Source: Elephas maximus indicus
Lineage: Eukaryota > Chordata > Mammalia > Proboscidea > Elephantidae
Reading direction: 5' to 3'
Length of the DNA: 64,000 nt
NCBI RefSeq assembly: GCF_024166365.1
Contig: NC_064819.1
Coordinates: 9,622,501-9,686,500, forward strand
The notes under the pieces are model-generated. The model made no database searches and had not been told where the DNA came from. It saw nothing but the letters and a program-made list of their open reading frames with translations. Made by a program: the position numbers and the translations under genes. This document shows positions 11,624 through 22,320 of this stretch, piece after piece. Numbering within the stretch: the stretch's first letter is position 1; every line of letters starts with the position of its first letter.

Positions 11624-11823
11624 GAGGAGGCTTGGCTGTGCAGTGATTAAGCACTAGGCTGCTAATTGAAAATTTGGTGGTTCAAACCCACCAGCAGCCC
11701 CTCGGGAGAAAGATGTGGCAATCTGCTTCCATAAAGATTACAGCCTTGGAAGCCCTATGGGGCGGTTCTACTCTGTGAGTCAGAATTGACTCGACGGCAA
11801 TAGGTTTGGTTTGGTTTTGGGTT
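11624..11823 (+). repeat. AfroSINE, long variant
   Basis: Carries the extra middle segment (gagaaagatgtggcaatctg, then ataaagattacagccttgga) absent from the short form. Flanks tctgttgatta and tctgttgacca share 8 bases. Confidence 0.8.
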
Positions 11824-11834
11824 TCTGTTGACCA

Positions 11835-13484
11835 GTTAATATTATTGTATCAATATAAATTTCCTAGTTTCAAGATTATACTTTGTTTGTATACTATATT
11901 AATATTTGATAAAACTGAGTAAAAAGCATATAGTCATTCTTTTTTGTACTATTTTTTGAAAATTTTATGTGCTGAAATTATTTCAAAATGAAAAGTTAAA
12001 CCTTTTTTTTTTTTTTTAATATTTGAAAGGGTAATTCACAAGGGTTGGCAGTTCATCCATAATTTGTGCTCTGGGGGGCTGGACCCAGGAAAAAGTACCC
12101 TTTCTCCCTCTTTCCTTTACTGACAAGGTGATGAAATCCACTGTAAGTCAGATGAAATAAAGACTACGAACGTCCTTGCTAGAGTAAACTACACAAATCT
12201 TAATAGTAATAACTATATCCCCAGATGGAGGACTATAAGCAAAGGAGAGTGCAAGCCATTTGTACTACATATCCTACCAAATATTCTTCAAGCAGTTTGC
12301 AAAATGTTTCGAAATTGCTGCCCTGGCAATAGGAAACAAGGAGTCATTGAAGGGTTTTTCGAAAAGCTGCCATAAAACAAGTCATACTTCAGGGAGAGTC
12401 ATCTACCAGGCCTTAGGTTCTTAGGGTGGATGAAGTGGGAAGAGACTGGACTCAGCCATTCACACTAGGAGTTATTCTAATAATGGAGGAGTGGGATGAC
12501 CCTCTCTGAGTGAGCCTGGGAAGGAAGAAACTGACACGAGAGGCATTTGAACGACTCATTGGTCTGGGCGGGACTAGACTGGAGATGGGATAAAAAGAGA
12601 GAAATGAGTCAGGCAGTGGTTACCTCAAGTGTCTCGCCAGGCTGACTGATGACTACGGCAATCCTGGTGTCACTAAGAGACGGATGGGAAGTGTTTAAGG
12701 AAGGACACTCCACAGAGCTTGAATCAAAAACTAAAGTGGCTCCAGGGGCCAGGCAGGTGCAAAGGGAAGAAGACAGCAGTGGGGGCTGTGAGGCAGGAAG
12801 GCTCACCTCTCTATAGAGGATGCCTCAAAGGGAGTATCCACCTCTGGGCTCCAGCCCGACCTTGCTGTGTGGGAATGCATTTATAATGTTATCAGATTTT
12901 CCATTTTTGCAAACGAAGCCAGAAATCCAGATTTCTAGTGTGAAATCTCTTAACTCTTTATTGTTAGCTACTAATTAAAAAAAATTTTTTTTTTCTTTTA
13001 AGCATGGCATGTGCCAAACCAAACACATCTGTGGGCCAGATTCAGCAGGCAGGCTACCAAGTTGTGACCTCTGAGATAGAGAAAAGGGCAAGGGTCAAAG
13101 TTCATAAACTGTCATGGTGATACATAGGGCAACAAGTGATTGTAAAAGGATTCCATAACTAAAATACCATAAATAAAGCTTTTGCCAGCAATCTGAGCTG
13201 TAGAAATGCCCTTACTCTTCAAACCTATACACTGATTTGAATTTATACAGGAAGTTTAATCTAATCCCCAAACGGTTAACTCACAAGAATTTGAGTGCTC
13301 ACTGTGTGCTGAATACACAGAAGTCTAGGAATTTCAAATCTAACTGAAGAAGCAAAAAACATGCCCTGCTGAAGGAACTTGAGACAATTTATGAAGCAAC
13401 CAGGGAGATTACAACCTCCACGTTATGCTAGAATCTCAGGGATGTCTTAAATCAATTCAACTGAGCAAACTTTGTCGTAAAGCC

Positions 13485-13515
<31 letters not shown>

Positions 13516-13574
13516 GAATCCGCCACCAGGAATCTGATTTCCCGGGAAGTGATTACAAAGCCCCAGCCTCTCCT
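11835..13574. other. Upstream flank of the CpG island, no gene seen
   Basis: AT-rich at first, then mixed. An A8/T11 stretch lies at about 12977-12997. A possible eroded DNA-transposon remnant (ctgtgggccagattcagc) lies at about 13025-13080, low confidence. A TG dinucleotide run spans about 13485-13511. No exon supported. Confidence 0.45.
13485..13511. repeat. (TG)n microsatellite
   Basis: About 13 TG units, just upstream of the CpG island. Confidence 0.9.
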
Positions 13575-14273
13575 CGCCCAAGGGTATTCTTGCCTCAGCG
13601 TGAGACGGGAATGAGCTGGGGTTCGGGGTACACCGACGTCCGGGAGGACAGCAGGAGAAACCGCTCTGTCAGGCTTCTCGGCTGGAATCCCCGTCTTTGT
13701 TCCTGTCATTACTCTTCAAGTGTGTGTGTTAGGAGAAAGGCGGGCACCAAACTAGAACGTGTCCAAGCCGTGATGACAATGAGGGTCAGGACAAGGCAGA
13801 ACTTTGTTTGCGGTGCCATCTAGCCCCCTCAAGCCTGCAGGCCAGGGCGCCTCCCGCCGCCGTCTTCAAAGGCAGCCTCTCCGGGGCAGGAAGCGCGCGG
13901 CTGTGGGTGCGGGTCCTCCGGGGAGAGCGCGGTTTCCTCCCGCGGCCCGGAGCCATCTCCAGGGGCGCGCGGCGGCCTCCGCAGAGCGCCTTCTCCCCCC
14001 AGCGCGTCCTCCTCAACCCACCCACCTACTTCCTCCGGCTCGGTGCACACACCAGCTCGGGGCTGCCAAAAACGTCCCCCTCCGCCCCCCTCCCTGGCTA
14101 ACTTCCTTCCAGCGTTTCCTGAGCTGGATGACCCTAGGATTTGTAAGACAGGAAAAAAAGGAAGGCGTGAGGGCGGGCGAGAGAGACAGGATGCTTGTTT
14201 TTCATTTCACCACGGCCGTCTGAAGGCAAGACAGCGGGCCCGGGGACGCGGACCCACGGCGGCCCCTGGGCTG

Positions 14274-14301
14274 GCCCCTCGCCCCTCGCCCCTCGCCCCT
14301 C
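14274..14301. repeat. GCCCCTC 7-bp tandem, four units
   Basis: Four perfect heptamers in the ARHGAP31 leader region. Confidence 0.9.
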
Positions 14302-14399
14302 GCGCTCGTCCTCTCCCGAGCACTTAGGAAGGCGGAAAGGGGGGGCGCTCCCCTCCCTCCGAGGCAGAGGAAAAGCACCCGAAGACTCGGCAGGAGCCT

Positions 14400-14693
14400 G
14401 TGAAAGTCCCTGGGACTCCAAGTGAGGAAGTGACACTCCCCAGCCAGCCGGGGCGCAGCTGCCAGCTCCGCACGGCCTCCCCGCGGCGCGGCCCCGGCGA
14501 GCGGGGTGCATCCCAGGCTTGCTCGCCGCGCCCCGCGGGGTTCCTGTGCGCTCCCGCGCCCCCGGGCCTTGCGGACGCCCATGCGGCCCCCCAGAGCCGC
14601 GCTGCAGCCAGTGAGCTAAGCCGGGAGACCGTCTCCGGCGCGGGGCCAAGCAGAGGGGAGGGCGAGACGGAGGGGCAGCCTCTTTGGGACTAA
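14400..14693 (+). other. Upstream ORF in ARHGAP31 leader
   Basis: A 97-codon open frame (starts MKVPGTPSEEV) whose TAA stop is separated from the ARHGAP31 ATG by one codon and which is in the same frame. It is translated only if transcription starts upstream of 14400, which is unknown. Composition is that of the CpG island (Ala, Gly, Pro, Arg, Ser rich) and no domain is visible. If present in the mRNA it would be expected to influence initiation at the weak-context main ATG. It could equally be a chance open frame in GC-rich DNA. Confidence 0.35.
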
Positions 14694-14696
14694 CTC

Positions 14697-14796
14697 ATGA
14701 AGAACAAGGGTGCCAAGCAGAAGCTGAAACGAAAGGGAGCCGCCAGTGCGTTCGGCTGTGACCTGACGGAGTATCTGGAAAACTCGGGACAAGATG
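14697..14796 (+). CDS. ARHGAP31: ARHGAP31 (CdGAP) first coding exon, partial gene
   Basis: Encodes the N-terminus of a RhoGAP known to act on Cdc42 and Rac1 at the cell edge and in endothelium. The 33 codons start MKNKGAKQKLKRKG and end ...EYLENSGQD, which I recognise as the start of vertebrate CdGAP; ARHGAP30 has a related but different start. The Lys/Arg-rich stretch at residues 2-13 is the polybasic segment reported to bind phosphoinositide in CdGAP. The RhoGAP domain begins in the next exon, not seen here. The exon ends after the first base of codon 34 (GATG|GTAATG), a good donor; phase 1 suits the Val that follows QD in the human protein. ATG 14697 is chosen because TAA lies in frame at 14691-14693. 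Its context is weak (C at -3, A at +4). The coding remainder lies beyond the window. Confidence 0.9.
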
Positions 14797-14899
14797 GTAA
14801 TGTGCTTTCGCCTTTTTTTTTTTTTTTTTTCCTATCTCTCTCTCTCTTTTTGTTTGACAGAGAGATGGACACTTCTGGGTGTGTTAGATTCATTTCACA

Positions 14900-16554
14900 A
14901 GTTAAGTAATTCCAGGCCTGTGCGTTCATGGTATACATATATATATATATTAAAGAACGTACATGATTCTTAGGGCGCGCAGCGCTGCCACCCCGACGTG
15001 CAGAGGCTGGGTCAGCCCTTCCGTTTGTCTCTCGAAAGAGCGGTTACTGGGAGGTGCTGCTCCAAGCTTAACCAGCTACTCTGAGGGTGGGGTGGGAGCT
15101 GGAGGGGACCAGATCCTAAACTTCGGTTGCTGGGGGGCGCGGATTTTGTAGCCTGGTCCTGTGGGGGCTTCCCTGGGCCCATAATTATGAGATTGCCTTA
15201 GGTGTCCCTCCCTGCCTCCAATTTCATTCGCCCGCATCTTTTTTTACTAATGTGCTGGAAGGCAGGAGCTGGGATCTTGACTGGGGGAGTGGTTGCAAAA
15301 ACATTTGCTGAATTTCTGAAGGAATGCTGAATATATATAGTATCTCCCTCCCTCCACCACCCGCCCCCCGGCCCTTTTTACCTCCTCTGGCTTTCATTTG
15401 GTGTCTGGGACAAGAGGAGTGTAAAAAGGTCAGAGGGCTCGATTTTAAAATAGTTTGGGCGCTGTGGAAAGAAAAGGAGGGCGTTCCTGTTTTCAAGGTC
15501 AGCTTGAAAAAAGAAGGGGGGCGATCCCGGGAAAGTAGAGACAATTTAAACATTTATTGGGGGAGGGGGAAGGAAAGCAATCTAGAACACAATAACAGCG
15601 TTTGAAGTTAGACGTTTCAATCATAGGAAAGTTGGGAAAATGGAGCATTAAATGATTCCTTTTGTAAGGTTGACTGGCCCTGCACTTATCCACGACAAAA
15701 AGGCCTTGTCTTCAGAAACTTCAGAGAGAGAGAAAATACACCACTATATGTGCCGTGTGTTTATACACAGATAACTACAACAAAGGGGGAAACTTAAGTG
15801 CCGTTTAACTATGAAGAGATTCTGCCTCCCGGGAAATAATCTGAAAAACCATTTGATTAGTCCATATCAAGTGTGCATCTCACAACAGTGCAATGCCTTC
15901 GTTTTTTTTAGGGACTCAGCACCACCTAGTAATTTGTAGTCGTGTGATGTTCCTGTGGGATCCCAGAGTTCAGAGCCTGCTGTGTCATTAGGACAAATGG
16001 CTTAGTGTTTTTGAGTTTGGGGGACCACAGTTCTCAAAATTGCGCCTTTTGGAATTGAAGCATAACTGAGGCAATTCATTTAATCCTCACCAATCATCTT
16101 GAGAGGTAGATGTGAAATAAAATCACCTCGATTGAGGTTTTTTTGTTTGTTCATTTGTTTTTGTATCAGAGAGAACTCTAACCGCTACCCTCTGAAGTTC
16201 AGAATCAAATACTTTCCTTCACCTGTTTTTGCAGGGGCCTTTTTTTTAAGGTCCAGGTACAGTACGAATGCTGCCTGGATGTCACCTTCCCTCCCCCATG
16301 TGGCTGTTTCTCTGTATCCTCTCTCCAAGGCTGAGAGAGTTGCTGGGGGGTGCTTGCTAGCCCTGCCCCTTTCTTACAGCATCCTAGATCACAGAATGCT
16401 CTGGGGAAGTTTGGGGTTCTGTGCAGATAGCTCAAAGGCAGCTTTCCGCAGCTCTTCTTTCACCTACTTTTTATATTGTGGGCTTCCGCATAGGTTTCAT
16501 TTGGAATAAAAGGAAAGGAGCTCCTGCTTAACGAAAAAAATGGAAAGTCAATGC
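14900..16554. other. Proximal intron 1, no repeat or exon recognised
   Basis: Starts with a TA run (about 14936-14952), then moderately GC-rich sequence with isolated CpGs to about 15550. It lies directly downstream of the promoter, so intronic control elements are plausible, but no specific site is claimed. A weak MIR-like patch is near 16050-16130. Confidence 0.4.
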
Positions 16555-16650
16555 TTTGTGCTACCCACCTTGGGGAGGCGGAGAGGAAACCCAGAGAGGT
16601 AAATCTACCTGCCCAAGGTCACAAAGTTAATCTGGAAGGATGCTGAAGGC
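16555..16650 (-). repeat. MIR fragment
   Basis: Core pattern cccagagaggtaaatctacc then gcccaaggtcacaaagttaa. Confidence 0.55.
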
Positions 16651-17314
16651 CCTGGCCTGATGGGCTCCTCTCTCCTCCCTGGCTGCCATGTCTAGGCCAA
16701 CATTCTCCCCTAATGATTTTTTTCTCCTAAATTGAAAGCAGACAGCCCTGCCACAGGATCGGCAAGCTTTCAAGACTGAACATACCTGAATAGAGTTCAG
16801 TTTTGAAATGGAAGAAAACTGACCCACTTAATGACCTGCACACCCTTATTGTGCTACATGGAAATTAGGCAGCTTATATAAAGCAAGTAATTGGGATTTT
16901 TTTTCCCCACAGCTAAAACTAGTTGGATAGTTTTCTCTTATTTTTTATCATAGTGAGCATCAATAGACAAAATCAGTGTTAAAGTTTTCTCTAAAATAAT
17001 GTATCTTGGTTATGAACTTTCTCAAGCTCCTATTGGTTAATGGACAAGACCGGGACTCTGCTCCCAGGAAGATAAAGCCGATCTGAGCACTGCCACTTTG
17101 CCCACCACCTTGGAAGATCAGCCCAGAATCCCAAGGCTAATGAATTAGCATGGTAACTGGGAGCCAAGGATGGGGAGGACCTTTCAAGACTGGCATTGTG
17201 GTTACTAAATTTTGGGGAGCAAGGGCAGGGCAATGAACCTGGGTAGAAACAGAGAAAAATGGATTCAGGCCTGAGAGTAGCAGGGCAGAGGAAGGAGCAT
17301 AGACGTAGGGAAGC

Positions 17315-18187
17315 TATAAAAATGTGGTATTGTCAGAGGTTCTCTAACATCATTAGAGAGAGAGAGAGAATCACTGTCGACATCAGCCCAGAGTTGATTC
17401 CTATGAAGCAAAAGCCAGGCAGACCTCTGCCCTCCAACCTTTTCACTAATTCTGACCAGCCATCCCTCCCGCAGCTCTCTCTACTCCTCTGCTGGGTTCA
17501 ATAATTCATTGTAATGGCCACGCAAAACTCGTAGATGATAATCGCAGTTATGGGGGTTATTAGGGAAGTAACAGGTTACAATTCAGAATCAGGAGTGACT
17601 CAGGATACAGTTCTTTAATCAAGACAGCTTGTTTTCAGCTGCGCCCACAAGCAGGGCCCCTTGACCCCTTGGCCTGGCCTCTGTCCTGCTCCAGCAAGTG
17701 TTACAAAGCTCTTCAGCTCCACCAATAAGGGCCCAGAGGCACCCCACTCTGCCAGGAAGCCTCCTGCCCGAAGGCGCTCAGCTCTCTTGCTCTGTGGGTT
17801 AGCATGTCCATTGTAGCCACCTGGCTCTGTGGCCCAGGAAGCCCACCATGCCATCTTGCTCCAGTCTCCTGGTTCTGCAACCTCTGCTTCTTGCTGTCTT
17901 GTGCTGTCTCTGATGTTATACCTCTCTCTGTCTGTCTCCTAGGTCTAGAGTTTCTCAGCACAGGGACCCGGGTCCAAAGGACACACTCCGTCCCGTCTCT
18001 TCTTGGTAGTAGTGAAGTCCCCCTTCTGCTCTGGAATGGTTCATTTTAAACCTAGAGGGATGGCAGAATTGACCAATCCCCTAGTTAGGGTTTCATGCGC
18101 CTTATTTGCATTGTCCTACCAAATCATTGTCTGAGTTACAAGACCATGGTGAGAAAGGCCTTTCTAAAAGCAATCCATTGTACCACG
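17315..18187 (-). mobile_element. Solo LTR, copy 3 of the ERVL-like family
   Basis: Reverse orientation. On the plus strand it is flanked by gaagc at 17310-17314 and 18188-18192. Read on its own strand it starts CGTGGTACAATGG (TG changed to CG) and ends TTTTTATA (CA changed to TA), so the ends have mutated while the 5-bp duplication stays perfect. It shares the body, an AATAAC in place of the poly(A) signal, and a shortened tggtcaga motif. 873 bp. It lies within ARHGAP31 intron 1, antisense to the gene. Confidence 0.75.
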
Positions 18188-18192
18188 GAAGC

Positions 18193-20035
18193 AAGGAAGG
18201 CCCCTGGGCTTGGATAGCGAGAGAAAACCCCAATCTGAAGAGGAGAACAAAGCTGGTGACAGTTAGCTGTGCGCAGGCCATCTGGACACTGGGAAGCTAC
18301 ACCCCTGAGGGGGAACTCTGGGCAGACAGAGGCTGACCCCGAAGGATGTATGTCATCCATTTCTGTAATTTTGTCGAGGCCCATCATCATAGATACAAAG
18401 TTCAGACCCTCCTCTGGTCATATTCAGTGTCATACAGCCCTGCTGTGAAGGGCTCATTTCCCCTTCTAGTTAGTTCTTTGACCCCTTTTCTCCAGCCTGG
18501 TAAGAACACCCAAGGATGGCATGAAGTCACTCCTGGCACAGTTGGTAGGAGCCTCTTTCACTTATCCTCCAGCACAGTGATTGCTGCCCTCAACCCCCAG
18601 CTCTCCCTCAGGAATCAGTAAACTTTCTTTCCCCGTCTAGAAGAGAGGGAGATCATCCCCTTCCTCACTGCTGTTGCTGAAAATAGTATAGTTTTCTTTT
18701 TGACCACTGAATATTGAAGGCCCTTGCTTGCAACTGTGTAATAAAAACCACATCATTTGTGGTCTGTGGTTGGGAGGCTGTGGGTAAAGCCCTGTAAGGC
18801 CAGAGTGCGTCCGTGAACATTTTTTCTTACCTCTTGCAGTCTCCCCCATGGACCAAATGTTCTGGGTCTTACAACAGTGCTTGGAGATGCTGGGGCTAGG
18901 AGTCAAGGGACATGTATGAGAGAATTATCAAGAAAACTACCTTTTTCCACCATTCTGGTCCCACTTTAAGGGCTGAGGATGTCCTCACTCTTCTGAACAG
19001 TCTTTGTCCGTTTTACTCATTCTCTAGTAAAAGGGATATTCCTCTGGCTCAGTGGTTCTCCTGATAGCTGCACATTGGACTTATTTGGAGAGCTTCAAAA
19101 AGAGTGGATGCCCAAGCCCTTTCTCAGACCAATGAAATGAGAAGCTTTTTGGTGTCCAGGCCTGGCTATGCTTTAAAAGCTTCCTGGATGATTGTAATAA
19201 TGCAGGCAGGGTTGAGAACCCCTGCCCACAATGCAGGGGCTTAGCAGTCATGATCCTTCAGAATGTACCCAACTTTTGATAAGAACTGTGAGCCTTTTCG
19301 TTACTGAAGATTGTTTTCCAGTTCCCACTACAGCAGCAAAACGAACAAATATGTGATTTGAGGATGATAAAAGGTTCACAACAAATAAATGAACGGCCAT
19401 TACAAATATCATTTTAAGTTTGACAAGAGTAAGACAGCCCCAGTATTTCGAGCAAGGATAATTTGATGGGAACTTTTAGATGTAGCTGTTGTACATTTCT
19501 GAGGCTAAATTATTGCCTCGTTTTGTTTATTCGTTTATTTAACAAATATTTATTAAGGCACTGTGCTAGGTACTGTTGGAGAAAGAGAAAGATGCACCCT
19601 GGACTCAAGAAATGTAGTCAAAGGAAGGTGAACAAACCTTCTAAAACCAATGGCCCAGATAAGCTTTGAAGTCTCCTGTCATGACTGCAGGGAAAGTTGA
19701 AGGAGATAATGGGAATGCCTCATGTCTCCAATTAAGTAGATGAGCCAGTCAGACAGAAGCAAAACCAAAGTCTTAGCAAGGGAGGTAAACATTTTGCTGC
19801 TGGAGATGAAATTTAACCTTTAATGGAGAACGGGAGCAAGGGTGCCCTCTCCTTAGCTTAGTTGTTTCCTTCCCAGCTTCTTGCCTGACACATCATTATT
19901 ATCACACCTCCCCTGACTCTAATTCCTCATCCTTCCTGTCTTTGCTGCCTCTGGAAGCCAAGCCTGATCTTCCCATGTCAGGTGTCCCTGCTGGGGGCTC
20001 CCATGAAGAGCCCCGGGAGAGCTTGTCCCTTATTG
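18193..20035. other. Intronic DNA, no exon seen
   Basis: Unique-looking apart from a MER5A-like transposon (19046-19228) and an L2/MIR-like end near 19510-19580 (tttaacaaatatttattaag). Confidence 0.45.
19046..19228 (+). mobile_element. MER5A-like hAT DNA transposon
   Basis: Begins agtggttctc and ends gttgagaaccc, the inverted terminal pattern of the Charlie-related MER5A family. Non-coding. Confidence 0.6.
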
Positions 20036-20230
20036 CCTGGGAGAGAATCCCAGCTTTGTCTGTTTCCCACTAAGTGACCCTGGAGCAAGTTACTTCCTCT
20101 TTGTGAGCTTCAGTTTTTTCTCTTGTGAAATGGGGCTAATAGGACTGATGTGCAGATTAGATTAGTTAATACAGTGTAAGCACTTAACGGAGGGCATGCT
20201 CATGTTAAGCTGTAGGCATAAATGTTATTG
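20036..20230 (+). repeat. MIR SINE
   Basis: Shows ctggagcaagttacttcctc, cttcagttttttctcttgtg and aaatggggctaatagg. Confidence 0.75.
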
Positions 20231-21167
20231 TCATAACACCCTGGACTTGCCCTAGCACAACCACCTACCATCTGACTGAATGAATGAGGGCTCCAGTGAA
20301 ATGAGCTGACCCAGAGAAAATGATCATGGTTAGAAGGGCGGGAAACGATGCTTGCCCAGCTGGATGGAGAGGCCACTTCATGCAGGGATTTCCCAGAGTC
20401 ACTGTGGGATGGACCATCAGTGTACGCTGGTGGACAAGCACCATTTCAACCTGAAATCAAAGGGATCTCAAGAAGGTCCGAGGAAGGCACACCCTGCCAC
20501 TGTTTGACTAGACAGACAGGGAACTGAAAGAGAAGTCTGGTCCTGGAGGTGGAGCTTATGGAGACAGCAGCAACCTCACAGGCTTGAGTTGAAAGGGACA
20601 TCCCCGTGCCTGGGCTCCCAGAGTGAAACAGGAAGAATTCTAACTCCACTCACCCTGACTGGCAGCCACCCAGATGCCCTCCAGCCTAAGGAAGCCCACT
20701 CCTCAGTTGCCCCAGCCCTACCCTGGAGCCAAGAGAACCATCTCTTAGGGCAGGAGGAAGCTGGAGTCTTGCCCTTGTGCTGGGACAGAGGGAAACACCT
20801 TGAGACTAGGAACACACTTTCCCATATACCATACTGTAAGTGGCAGATAGGCAAGCTCTCCAGTGCCTTTACAGCTTGTTATTCTTTAGCGCATTCTTCC
20901 TTCCTCCCCCCCCCCCCCCGCCCCTTAATCCTATAGACATCTAACCTAGGAACCTTTTCCATGAGGCGAAAAGAAAAAAAATTCTGAATTCCAGAAATTG
21001 ACTGACCGAGACACCAAGACAGTTCCGAAGCGTTTGTTTGTCCTCAGGAATCACCTCACTGCGGAAAGGTTTCTTTGGATTTTTTCATCGCTTGTGGCTG
21101 TACAGAAGTAGATGGAAGAAGAGGGTGGGGCTGAAAGTTCCAGAACTCAGTCTGAGGTTAAGAAGTC
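20231..21167. other. Intronic DNA, no exon seen
   Basis: A run of 14 Cs lies near 20907-20920. Overlapping short frames on both strands around 20.6-20.9 kb have no recognisable domain. Confidence 0.45.
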
Positions 21168-21189
21168 CCCATTTCTTATTCCAAAAGAT

Positions 21190-21344
21190 CCAAACCCATT
21201 GCTGTCAAATAGATTCAGACTCACAGTGACACTACAGGACAGAACAGAACTGCCCCATAGGGTTTCAAGGAGAGGCTAGTGGATTTGAACTGCCAACTTT
21301 TTGGTTAGCAGCCACGCTCTTAACCACTGCGCCACCAGGGCTCC
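21190..21344 (-). repeat. AfroSINE
   Basis: Reverse full-length copy. Flanks cccatttcttatt and cccatttcccatt look like a duplication with two changes. Confidence 0.85.
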
Positions 21345-22099
21345 CATTTCCCATTAGATGTAGCTAAATATTTCTGAAACAAAGTGGTGATAGACTCTTC
21401 TGTTTACGATGCTCATTCCCTTCCGAGCAGACTGATTGCAACAAGCTGCCCGTCTGCTCTGGCCTCTGTCCCAGGACTCCACTTCTCTGTACACTGTTTC
21501 TTCACACCAGCCTTGAGGCCCAGAAACGTGAAGCTAGTTATTTACTTATTTCTTTACTTATTTGTTTGTGCTCACTGTTAGACATGTATTTAAGCCACTG
21601 TGGCATTTTCCCACCTATCCCTCCCTTCAAATTAGTTTTCTTTTTACTTACACTTGTCCCTCTCAATTCTTTGAGCTATTTCTCTCTATGCCCCAACGAA
21701 ATGTCATGCTCGAGCTTAACTGATCTTGGTGTTCCTTCCTCAACGGTCTGGTCTCAAGTGTTGGTTGAGGTGAGGCCACAGCCTGATGGAACTTCAGGAG
21801 CCTGAATAGTACCCTCTACCCTTCAGTCTCCTCCGCTCTGTGCAGTTTTAGCTAAGGCTTAAAAATAAGGAACCTCTGGAAGGAAACACAGACTGCAATT
21901 CAGAGGAGAATAAAGACTGCTGCTGGATTTGCCTCGGAGCAAATTTTGATAGAGAAAGATGAGAACATCAGGCTCCTGGATGACTGAAGGAAAAAGAGGA
22001 GGTCTCCCGGAACAAGAGAAAGGAAGGCCAAGTCACCAAAGCCGAACTGTTGCTGATTTTATTTATTGGAAGCAATAGGTACCTACTACCAATAGTAAG
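21345..22099. other. No gene seen
   Basis: Intronic, unique-looking. Open frames of 65-79 codons lack recognisable domains. Confidence 0.45.
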
Positions 22100-22320
22100 T
22101 ATTGCTGTCATTGATGGCTTACTACACACCAGTCACTTTATACATGCAAAGTAGTAGCATTTTCAGCATCTTTAAGAATTGAGTCTTTTTATTCCCATTT
22201 TACAGAAGAGAAAACTGAAGTCCGAGAGGTTGTCACTTGCTAAATTACAGAGATAGGAAAGGCAAGATATAAATCTGATCTGTCTGACTCCCAAGTCCTC
22301 TGTCTTAGACACTGAGCGCC
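22100..22320 (-). repeat. MIR-type SINE
   Basis: Reverse MIR pattern: cccattttacagaagagaaa, actgaagtccgagaggttgt and a tctgtctgactcccaagtcc end. Confidence 0.7.

Larger units (their letters stand above)
13575..14696 (+). promoter_or_regulatory. ARHGAP31: CpG-island promoter and 5' leader of ARHGAP31
   Basis: GC- and CpG-rich block that rises sharply from AT-rich flanks and ends at the ARHGAP31 start codon. No TATA box is placed convincingly, so a dispersed CpG-island start is likely; the exact transcription start cannot be read. It contains a 7-bp tandem (GCCCCTC x4, 14274-14301), several GC boxes and long open frames on both strands that I regard as composition effects. The leader holds an upstream ORF (14400-14693). 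The island continues a little past exon 1 until the T-rich start of the intron. That it is a promoter is inferred from CpG content plus position directly upstream of a recognised first coding exon. Confidence 0.8.

Noticed and set aside
14134-14649. 171-codon minus-strand frame in the ARHGAP31 CpG island
   Set aside because: Long frames on both strands are expected in GC-rich DNA; no domain, and it is antisense to the recognised leader.
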